From contig QGSR01000158.1 in the NCBI GenBank assembly GCA_003387805.1, forward strand, positions 1-5,071: DNA of 5,071 nucleotides, written 5' to 3'. A program made the position numbers and the translations under genes. The notes beneath the pieces were generated by a model. That model was not told the DNA's origin and did not search any database. It was given only the letters and a program-made list of their open reading frames with translations. Shown one piece after another: positions 1-5,071 of the stretch; position 1 is the stretch's first letter, and each line of letters starts with the position of its first letter. Source of the stretch: Bacillota bacterium (lineage in GTDB: Bacteria; Bacillota; Limnochordia; Limnochordales; ZCTH02-B6).

Positions 1-59
1 TCCTCTTCGTCGACAGCGTAAGAGGGGGATAAGAGACGGGGGAAAGGGGCCGCGGCCTC

Positions 60-2135
60 GTGACGACCGCCATCACCCACTATCGCGGCTATGCGCTGGA
101 CGAGTTCCAAAGTCAAGCCATCGCCTACGTGGAGCAAAACTACAGCGTGCTGGTGTCGGCGCCCACGGGCACCGGCAAGACCTTGGTGGCCGACTATTTG
201 ATTGAAGAGATGGCGCGGCGCGGCCGGCGCGTCGTCTACACGGCCCCCATCAAAGCGCTCAGCAACCAGAAGTTCAAGGAGTTCAAGCGCCTGCTGGGCG
301 ACGACCAAGTCGGGATTTTGACGGGGGACGTGGTGGTCAACTCCGACGCGCCGGTCTTGATCATGACGACGGAGATTTTCCGCAACCTGCTGCACCAGGA
401 CCCCGAGCGGGTCGAGGACGTGGCGTACTGCATCTTTGACGAAATCCACTACATCGACGATCCGCACCGGGGCAGCGTGTGGGAGGAAAGCCTCATCTTC
501 ATGCCGCCGGGCATGCGGTTCTTGGGTCTGTCGGCCACCATTCCCAACGTGGACGAGCTGGCCGAATGGGTGACGCAGGTGCACGGGCATCCCGTGCAGG
601 TGGTGTACCACCCCGAGCGGGCGGTGCCGCTGTCGCACTACGTGTACGAAGTGACGGCGGGCATCACCACGCTGCGCAAGCTGACCCAGCGCTACCGCCG
701 CTACGCCGAGCGGCTGCGGGTGCGGGACAACGCCCGGCTGAAACTGGAGTTTCCGCGGACGACGCACCTGGACCTGGTCAAAGAAATCCGCCGGCATTAC
801 TTGCCGTGCTTGTTTTTCACCTTCAGCCGGCGCCGCTGCGAAGTGAACGCGGCCGAGCTGGGCGAGCAGTTCGACTTTTTGACCGGGGCGGAGAAAAAGC
901 GGGTGCACGACGTCATCGAGCACCACCTGGCCCGCCACGGGCGCACTACCGTCCCGCGCCTCTCGCACCTGCGCAGCCTGCTGGGCCGGGGCATCGGCTA
1001 CCACCACGCGGGGCTGCTGCCCGTGGTCAAGGACATCGTGGAGGATTTGTTCGAGCAGCGGCTCATCAAGGTGCTGTACTGCACGGAGACGTTCGCCGTG
1101 GGGCTCAACTTCCCGTGCCGCAGCGTGTGCTTTGAATCGGTGACCAAGTGGGACGGCGAGACGTTCCGGGTCCTGACCAACCGGGAGTATTTCCAGATGG
1201 CCGGCCGGGCGGGGCGGCGGGGCATCGACGAGCGCGGCTACGTGTTTACCATGACCGACTTCAACTACTTCGTCCCCGAAGAGTTTCCCAGCATGCGGGA
1301 GGACGAGATCGAGCCGCTGCGCAGCCGCTTCACCGTCACGTACAACACGGTGCTGAACTTGGTGCGCAAGTACAGCGACGAAGAGATCCGGGACATTTTG
1401 AGCAAAAACTTCGCCACGTTTCAGGGCGAGCGGCAGCGCCGGCGCTGGAGCGAAGCGCTGGAGCGGGCGCGGCAGCGGCTGGAAGCGCTGGAGCGGCAGG
1501 GCGCGGACGGCCGGGAGCGGCGGGCGGCCCGGCGCCGGGTGCGGGCGCTGGAGCGGGACTTGGCCAAGCCGTCGCCGGCGGAGGAGTACGTTTGGGAGTT
1601 CGAGGCCAAGCGCCGCCTGCTGGAGGAGCTGGACTACATCCGCGACGGGAAGCTGACGGCGCGCGGCGAGTTCGCGGCCATGATCAACATCCAGGAGCTG
1701 CTGGTCACGGAGCTGTTTTTCGAGGGCTGGTTCCACGAGCTGGACGTGGACCAGATCAACGCCCTGGCCGTGTCCATCGACTACGAGCCGCGCAAGTCCG
1801 AAGGCCGCTATCCGCACAACGCCTTTGACGTGAAAGCGGTGGAGCGCCATGTCAAGCGCCTGGCCCAGCTGGAACTGGACCGGGTGGGGACGGCCACGGT
1901 GCGCTTCAACGACCACGCCGCGCAGCTGGCCTACCGGTGGAGCCGAGGCGAGGAGTTTGCCCGGCTGCTGCGCGGGGCGTATCAGGACGAAGGCGACATC
2001 GTATACATGCTGCGGCGGGGCATCGACCTGTTGCGGCAGGTGCGCTTCGCGTGCGGCGAGGACGAGCTGCTGAAGGCCAAGCTGCTGGAGTGCATCAAAC
2101 GGGTGGACCGCGACGAAGTGGCCATCGTGCTGTAG
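60..2135 (+). CDS. Ski2/Mtr4-like DExH-box RNA helicase with DSHCT-type C-terminal domain
   Basis: This is an ATP-dependent superfamily 2 helicase, predicted to be cytoplasmic and to unwind structured RNA during processing or decay. Visible motifs are Walker A APTGTGKT (residues 34-41), motif Ia TAPIKALSNQ (61-70), Walker B DEIH (127-130), motif III SAT (158-160), motif IV LFFTFSRRRCE (251-261), HHAG (315-318), motif V around TETFAVGLNFP (342-352) and motif VI QMAGRAGRRG (379-388). The HHAG, GLNFP and MAGRAGRRG versions are typical of the Ski2/Mtr4/HelY group. A winged-helix-like stretch (about 410-455) leads to an Arg/Glu-rich coiled coil (about 455-502). A DSHCT-like helical domain follows (about 530-690, with ELLVTELFFEGWFHELDVDQ and EGDIVYMLRR). 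At 691 residues it is shorter than HelY or Mtr4 and has no obvious KOW/arch insertion. The GTG start is firm: a stop lies in frame at 30-32, no other start codon lies between, and the next Met (51) falls after Walker A. The ribosome site is a weak purine run at 38-49. The family call is strong; the physiological RNA target is unknown. Confidence 0.95.
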   Translation: MTTAITHYRGYALDEFQSQAIAYVEQNYSVLVSAPTGTGKTLVADYLIEEMARRGRRVVYTAPIKALSNQKFKEFKRLLGDDQVGILTGDVVVNSDAPVLIMTTEIFRNLLHQDPERVEDVAYCIFDEIHYIDDPHRGSVWEESLIFMPPGMRFLGLSATIPNVDELAEWVTQVHGHPVQVVYHPERAVPLSHYVYEVTAGITTLRKLTQRYRRYAERLRVRDNARLKLEFPRTTHLDLVKEIRRHYLPCLFFTFSRRRCEVNAAELGEQFDFLTGAEKKRVHDVIEHHLARHGRTTVPRLSHLRSLLGRGIGYHHAGLLPVVKDIVEDLFEQRLIKVLYCTETFAVGLNFPCRSVCFESVTKWDGETFRVLTNREYFQMAGRAGRRGIDERGYVFTMTDFNYFVPEEFPSMREDEIEPLRSRFTVTYNTVLNLVRKYSDEEIRDILSKNFATFQGERQRRRWSEALERARQRLEALERQGADGRERRAARRRVRALERDLAKPSPAEEYVWEFEAKRRLLEELDYIRDGKLTARGEFAAMINIQELLVTELFFEGWFHELDVDQINALAVSIDYEPRKSEGRYPHNAFDVKAVERHVKRLAQLELDRVGTATVRFNDHAAQLAYRWSRGEEFARLLRGAYQDEGDIVYMLRRGIDLLRQVRFACGEDELLKAKLLECIKRVDRDEVAIVL

Positions 2136-2136
2136 C

Positions 2137-2174
2137 GCAGGCCGCGGCCTGACCGGCCGCGCCTTGCGGCCTGC
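2137..2174. repeat. Inverted repeat between helicase and ymfF-like genes
   Basis: The arms GCAGGCCGC (2137-2145) and GCGGCCTGC (2166-2174) are perfect 9-bp reverse complements 20 bases apart. The spacer can add a short GGCC/GGCC pairing (2146-2149 with 2155-2158). A perfect 14-bp palindrome (CAGGCCGCGGCCTG, 2138-2151) overlaps the left arm and could form a competing fold. The structure starts two bases after the helicase stop codon and no T tract follows, so it is not a classic intrinsic terminator. It may stabilise an mRNA end, pause polymerase, or simply reflect GC-rich sequence. Confidence 0.55.
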
Positions 2175-2201
2175 CGGCGCGAAGGGCCGCCGGGCGGGGG
2201 C

Positions 2202-2209
2202 AAAGGAGG
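2202..2209 (+). promoter_or_regulatory. Ribosome binding site of the ymfF-like gene
   Basis: AAAGGAGG is a near-ideal Shine-Dalgarno sequence. It lies 8 bases before GTG 2218 and 14 bases before ATG 2224, so the spacing favours the GTG. It also argues against the more upstream in-frame TTG at 2164, which would put the ribosome site inside the coding region. Confidence 0.85.
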
Positions 2210-2217
2210 CGCCGGGG

Positions 2218-3531
2218 GTGGGCATGGAATTTCAAAAAGTTTCCATCGACCAAGGGTTTGACCTGTACGTCGCGCCGACGGACAAGTTCAAGACGACGTG
2301 GCTGAAGCTGGTGCTGCGGCGCAGCCTGAACGCGGACGAGCACTCGCTGAACGCGGTGCTGCCCTTCGTGCTGCGGCGGGGCACCCGGCGGCATCCCACG
2401 GCCCGCGACATCGCCCGGTGCATGGAGGAACTGTACGGCGCCCAGTTCGGCGCCGACGTGGGCAAAATCGGCGAAACGCAGCAAATCGAGCTGGGCGCGT
2501 CGGTGGCCGACGAGCAGTTTTTGCCGGAGCGCATCGGTTCCACGGAGAAAGTGGTGGCGTTTCTGGCCGAGGCCCTGCTGGACCCGGCGCTGGAAAACGG
2601 CGTTTTCCGGGCGGAGTACGTGACGCAGGAAGCCGAGATTTTGCGGCGCCGCATCGAGAGCCTGATCAACGACCGCCGCCGGTACGCGGTGAACCGGCTG
2701 CGGGAGGAGATGTGCAAGGACGAGCCGTTCGGGCTGAACGCGTACGGCGACGTGGAGCAGCTGCGCCGGGTGACGCCGGAAGGCTTGTACGAGCATTACC
2801 GGCACGTGCTGGAAACGAGCCCCGTGGACATGTTCGTGGTGGGGCCGGTGGACCCCGACGAGGCCGCGGCCATGGTGCGGCGGCATTTCCGGCTGCCGCG
2901 GGGGCGCATCCGGCAGCCCGGGCCGGTGGTGGTGCGCACGCCCGGGAAGGAGCGCACGGTCGTGGAGCACCGGGACGTGCAGCAGGGCGTGCTGGTCATG
3001 GGCCTGCGGACCGGGGTGCGCTATCCCGACGACGACTACCCCGCGCTGCAGGTGTACAACGGCATTTTGGGCGCGTTTCCCCACTCGAAGCTGTTCGTCA
3101 ACGTGCGGGAGCGGGCCAGCCTCGCGTATTATACGTGGTCCCAGCTGGAAGGCACGAAAGGCGTCATGATGATTACCGCGGGCATCGCGGTGGAGAAGTA
3201 CCGGCAGGCGCTGGGCATCGTGCGGGAGCAGCTGGAGGCCGTGGCCGCGGGCGACGTGACCGATGCCGAGCTGGAACAGACGAAGAAGGGCTTGATCAAC
3301 GCCCTGCTTTCGGGCCGGGACAGCCCGTCGCGGATTATGGGCTCGCGGCTGCTGGGCATCATCAACGGCCGGCTGCGGCCGGTGGACGAGCACATCGAGG
3401 AGCTGAAGGCCGTTACGGTGGAGGACGTCCGGCGGGTGGCGGCGCGGGTGCGGCCGGACACCATCTACTTCCTTCGCTCGCCCGAGGGGAACGGGCCCGA
3501 CGCCGCGCCCGGTCCCGGGGCGGTCCGGTGA
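2218..3531 (+). CDS. ymfF: YmfF-like M16 peptidase family protein, zinc site lost (EF-P modification-associated)
   Basis: This 437-residue protein has the two-half M16 (pitrilysin/processing peptidase) architecture: an N-terminal half (about 10-180) and a C-terminal M16_C half (about 185-400). The N-terminus, with FDLYVAPTDKFKTTWLKL, is typical of YmfF. The zinc motif is gone: where the partner has HFLEH this protein reads PFVLR (residues 49-53), upstream of the aligned LYGA segment. The C-terminal half keeps the Arg/Tyr pair in VRERASLAY (Arg297, Tyr304), with the same 7-residue spacing as Arg824/Tyr831 of insulin-degrading enzyme. It is therefore predicted to be a non-zinc subunit that completes the active site of the YmfH-like neighbour. 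Bacillus ymfF and ymfH are associated with EF-P 5-aminopentanol modification (the protein is also spelled YfmF in some annotations); the substrate is unknown. There is no signal peptide, so it is probably cytoplasmic. A Gly/Pro/Ala-rich tail (about 421-437) looks disordered. The start could instead be ATG 2224 (435 residues); GTG 2218 fits the ribosome site better. Confidence 0.9.
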   Translation: MGMEFQKVSIDQGFDLYVAPTDKFKTTWLKLVLRRSLNADEHSLNAVLPFVLRRGTRRHPTARDIARCMEELYGAQFGADVGKIGETQQIELGASVADEQFLPERIGSTEKVVAFLAEALLDPALENGVFRAEYVTQEAEILRRRIESLINDRRRYAVNRLREEMCKDEPFGLNAYGDVEQLRRVTPEGLYEHYRHVLETSPVDMFVVGPVDPDEAAAMVRRHFRLPRGRIRQPGPVVVRTPGKERTVVEHRDVQQGVLVMGLRTGVRYPDDDYPALQVYNGILGAFPHSKLFVNVRERASLAYYTWSQLEGTKGVMMITAGIAVEKYRQALGIVREQLEAVAAGDVTDAELEQTKKGLINALLSGRDSPSRIMGSRLLGIINGRLRPVDEHIEELKAVTVEDVRRVAARVRPDTIYFLRSPEGNGPDAAPGPGAVR

Positions 3532-3578
3532 CGCGGCGGTTTCGTCCCTGGCCCGGAGCTTCCTGCCGGCGCGAGAGT

Positions 3579-3588
3579 GTCGGCCGAC
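3579..3588. repeat. 10-bp palindrome in the ymfF-ymfH gap
   Basis: GTCGGCCGAC is a perfect 10-bp palindrome lying 11 bases upstream of the next ribosome site, in an 82-base gap that otherwise shows no promoter or terminator. Short GC palindromes arise often by chance at this base composition, so an operator role is not supported beyond the symmetry itself. Confidence 0.3.
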
Positions 3589-3599
3589 GGATTCGGCGC

Positions 3600-3605
3600 A
3601 AGGAG
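3600..3605 (+). promoter_or_regulatory. Ribosome binding site of the ymfH-like gene
   Basis: AAGGAG lies 8 bases before ATG 3614. It decides the start: the in-frame GTG at 3605 shares its first base with this site and so cannot be served by it, and no other good ribosome site lies upstream of that GTG. Confidence 0.85.
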
Positions 3606-3613
3606 TGAGCGCG

Positions 3614-4942
3614 ATGGCTTGGCAGAAGGATCAGGATGCGCGGCTGCGTGACGAGGTTTGGCGGACCTGGCTGGACAACGGCCTGGGCGTGTTCGTCATG
3701 CGCAAGCCCGGCTTTCACAAGCGGTACGCGGTGTTCTCTACCCGCTACGGCTCCATCGACAACCGCTTCCGTCGGCACGACCGGCCCGACGTCATCGAGG
3801 TGCCCGACGGCATTGCCCACTTTCTGGAACACCAGCTGTTTGAGGACGAAAGCGGGCACGTGTTCAATGCGTTTGCCGATTTGGGCGCGTCGGTGAACGC
3901 CTACACCAGCCACGTGATGACCAGCTACTTGTTTTCGGCCACCGACAACTTTCCGCAGGCCTTCGACCGGCTGCTGGACTTCGTGCAGGCGCCGCATTTC
4001 ACCGAGGCGGGCGTGCAGAAAGAGATCGGCATCATCGAGCAGGAGATTCGGATGTACCAGGATCAGCCGCGGCACCGCCTTTGGATGAACTTGCTGCAGG
4101 CGCTGTACCACGTGCACCCGGTGCGCATCGACATCGCCGGCACGCCCGAGTCCATCCGGCGCATTACGGCGGATACGCTGCAGCTGTGCTACGACACGTT
4201 TTATCATCCCAGCAACATGGCCGTGTTCGTGGTGGGCGACGTGGACCCGGACGCGGTGCTGCAGCAGGTGGCGGACGACATGGCCGGGCGGAACTACCGC
4301 TTCCGGCCGCCGGTGGAGCGGCTTTTTGATCCGGAGCCCGAGAGCGTGGCGGAAGCCCGGGTGGAGGAAAAGATGGCCGCGGCGCGGCCGCTGTACGCCT
4401 TGGGTTTCAAAGACGCGGAGGCCGTGCGGGCCGGCGAGGGCGGCGGGGAGGCGGCCGGCCGCCGGGCGGCGCTGGAGGCGCTGCGGCGGGAAGTGACCGC
4501 GTCGCTGGCCCTGTCCGCGGCGCTGGGCCGCAGCTCGGCGCTGTATCAGGAGCTGTACGACGCGGACTTGATCGACGACGGCTTCGGCGCCCGCCACCAG
4601 GCCGGGTCCAACTTCGGCCACACGGTGATGGCGGGCGAAACCCGGGACCCGCACGAGCTCCACGACAGGCTCACGGCGGGGCTGGAACGGCTGCGCCGGG
4701 ACGGCATCCCCGAGGGGGAAATCCGGCGGGCGCAGCGGCAGGGGGTGGGCGAGTTCGTCCAGATGTTCGATTCCCTGGAGTTCATCGCCAACGGCTTTCT
4801 CTTTTACCATTTCAAGGGCACGTCCCTGTTCGAGTACATGCAGGTGCTGGAGCAGGTGACGCCCGACGAGGTCAACGCGCGGTTCGCCGAACACCTGCGG
4901 CCGGAGGCGGCGGCGGTGTCCATCGTGTGGCCCAAGTCGTGA
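3614..4942 (+). CDS. ymfH: YmfH-like M16 zinc peptidase (EF-P modification-associated)
   Basis: This 442-residue protein is the catalytic-type M16 partner. The inverted zinc motif HFLEH is at residues 69-73, inside the family-typical DGIAHFLEHQLFE. The downstream acidic segment KEIGIIEQEIRMYQDQP provides Glu137 and Glu144, spaced by seven like Glu182 and Glu189 of insulin-degrading enzyme; Glu144 is the likely third zinc ligand. GASVNAYTSH (91-100) and the opening DNGLGVFVMRKPGFHKRYAVF match YmfH-type proteins. In the C-terminal half the usual Arg/Tyr pair is absent: the aligned segment reads ELYDADLID, with Tyr315 where Arg is expected and Asp at or near the Tyr position. The subunit probably depends on the preceding YmfF-like protein for full activity, as in two-subunit M16B enzymes. 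A Gly/Ala-rich stretch (about 272-287) is likely a loop within the C-terminal half. No signal peptide or membrane segment is seen. In Bacillus the ymfFH pair is linked to EF-P 5-aminopentanol modification; the actual substrate is unknown. A strong terminator follows shortly after the stop. Confidence 0.93.
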   Translation: MAWQKDQDARLRDEVWRTWLDNGLGVFVMRKPGFHKRYAVFSTRYGSIDNRFRRHDRPDVIEVPDGIAHFLEHQLFEDESGHVFNAFADLGASVNAYTSHVMTSYLFSATDNFPQAFDRLLDFVQAPHFTEAGVQKEIGIIEQEIRMYQDQPRHRLWMNLLQALYHVHPVRIDIAGTPESIRRITADTLQLCYDTFYHPSNMAVFVVGDVDPDAVLQQVADDMAGRNYRFRPPVERLFDPEPESVAEARVEEKMAAARPLYALGFKDAEAVRAGEGGGEAAGRRAALEALRREVTASLALSAALGRSSALYQELYDADLIDDGFGARHQAGSNFGHTVMAGETRDPHELHDRLTAGLERLRRDGIPEGEIRRAQRQGVGEFVQMFDSLEFIANGFLFYHFKGTSLFEYMQVLEQVTPDEVNARFAEHLRPEAAAVSIVWPKS

Positions 4943-4967
4943 CGGGCTCTCCCGCCTGTGCGATGCG

Positions 4968-4982
4968 GCGCCCCGAGGGCGC
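4968..4982 (+). other. Small hairpin preceding the terminator
   Basis: GCGCCC (4968-4973) and GGGCGC (4977-4982) form a perfect 6-bp stem with a CGA triloop, three bases upstream of the terminator stem. It may help stop transcription or protect the mRNA 3' end, but it has no T tract of its own. Confidence 0.45.
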
Positions 4983-4985
4983 AGC

Positions 4986-5020
4986 GGGCGGCGCGAAGCG
5001 CCGCCCCGTGTTTTTTTTTT
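4986..5020 (+). terminator. Rho-independent terminator after the ymfH-like gene
   Basis: GGGCGGCGC (4986-4994) pairs perfectly with GCGCCGCCC (4998-5006) around a GAA triloop. After four further bases comes a run of ten Ts (5011-5020), the only T run of that length in the window. It lies 43 bases past the stop codon and marks the probable end of the helicase-ymfF-ymfH transcript. The reverse strand has no matching T run before the stem, so it acts in the + direction only. Confidence 0.92.
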
Positions 5021-5042
5021 GCCCCGGGGCCCGCGTTTCCGC

Positions 5043-5062
5043 GCCCCCGCCCGCGGGGGGGC
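5043..5062 (+). other. GC hairpin in the leader of the next gene
   Basis: GCCCCC (5043-5048) can pair with GGGGGC (5057-5062) across an 8-base loop. The stem ends directly against the AGGAGG that follows, so it could affect access to that ribosome site. Other registers are possible because the arms are homopolymer-like, and the pairing may be incidental. Confidence 0.3.
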
Positions 5063-5068
5063 AGGAGG
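5063..5068 (+). promoter_or_regulatory. Probable ribosome binding site of a gene starting beyond the window
   Basis: AGGAGG is a perfect Shine-Dalgarno core three bases from the window end, with no start codon after it inside the window. A + strand gene beginning roughly 5-10 bases later is expected. No promoter can be recognised in the 42 bases between the terminator and this site. Confidence 0.55.
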
Positions 5069-5071
5069 ACT

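Noticed and set aside
1..32. C-terminal end of an upstream gene (frame 3 reads LFVDSVRGG then TAA at 30-32; frame 1 reads SSSSTA then TAA at 19-21)
   Set aside because: One of these is probably the tail of a real upstream gene, with frame 3 looking more protein-like, but so few residues cannot fix the frame or the identity.
1..59. Promoter for the helicase gene
   Set aside because: No convincing -35/-10 pair is visible in this short GC-rich leader; the promoter may lie upstream of the window.
479..1828. Two open frames of 218 and 226 codons in another + frame within the helicase
   Set aside because: Low-complexity Ala/Gly/Arg/Pro translations lying entirely within a gene that carries all helicase motifs; they are frame shadows.
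2164..2217. Longer ymfF-like protein starting at TTG 2164
   Set aside because: It would add 18 residues rich in Gly, Ala and Arg, overlap the inverted repeat, and place the strong AAAGGAGG inside the coding region.
2095..3393. 432-codon open frame on the minus strand opposite the ymfF-like gene
   Set aside because: The translation is rich in His, Arg, Pro, Val and Gly, has no recognisable domain, and mirrors the GC-biased third positions of the real gene on the other strand.
2298..3608. 436-codon open frame in the second + frame over the ymfF-like gene, running into the gap
   Set aside because: It is almost wholly Ala, Gly, Arg and Pro with no conserved motif, a typical off-frame reading of GC-rich coding sequence.
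3605..3613. GTG 3605 as the start of the ymfH-like gene
   Set aside because: Its first base is the last base of the AAGGAG site, which is correctly spaced for ATG 3614 instead.
3413..4894. 493-codon open frame on the minus strand opposite the ymfH-like gene
   Set aside because: Composition is typical of an antisense shadow of a GC-rich gene, with no domain signature, and the + strand gene has clear family motifs and a ribosome site.
2218..4942. Recent tandem duplication of one M16 gene
   Set aside because: The two proteins share a fold but differ strongly in sequence and match the ancient YmfF and YmfH types separately, so this is a long-established pair, not a recent copy.

Overview
The window is GC-rich bacterial chromosome (about two thirds G+C by eye). 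Two of its genes have strong Shine-Dalgarno sequences (AAAGGAGG, AAGGAG). The paired M16 peptidase-like proteins closely resemble YmfF and YmfH of Bacillus. Together these point to a high-GC, possibly thermophilic, member of the Bacillota, of the Symbiobacterium/Limnochordia/Thermaerobacter kind. That placement is inferred from gene type and base composition, not from a marker gene.

Layout: bases 1-59 hold a short leader behind the probable end of an upstream reading frame, which cannot be identified. Three genes follow on the + strand. The first (60-2135) encodes a Ski2/Mtr4-like DExH RNA helicase of 691 residues with all helicase motifs and a C-terminal DSHCT-type domain, but with only a short coiled coil where Mtr4 carries its stalk and KOW/arch. 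An 82-base gap rich in inverted repeats separates it from the second gene (2218-3531), a YmfF-like M16 protein that lacks the HxxEH zinc site. After another 82-base gap comes the third gene (3614-4942), a YmfH-like M16 protein with an intact HFLEH zinc site. A 9-bp GC hairpin followed by ten Ts (4986-5020) closes the unit. The last bases contain a second hairpin and an AGGAGG that probably serves a gene starting just beyond the window.

The two M16 proteins look like complementary halves of one enzyme: YmfH supplies the zinc-binding HxxEH, and YmfF supplies the Arg/Tyr pair that M16 enzymes use from the C-terminal half. In Bacillus this pair has been linked to 5-aminopentanol modification of elongation factor EF-P, but the reaction it performs is not known. 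Co-orientation and the single clear terminator at the end make a helicase-ymfF-ymfH transcription unit likely. A functional tie between the RNA helicase and the EF-P-associated peptidase pair is speculative.

No mobile element, CRISPR array, tRNA, rRNA or foreign island was seen. The long open frames on the opposite strand and in the other + frames are shadows produced by GC-rich codon use. Nothing here is clearly a new system; the most interesting points are the split active site, the reduced-stalk helicase, and their linkage.
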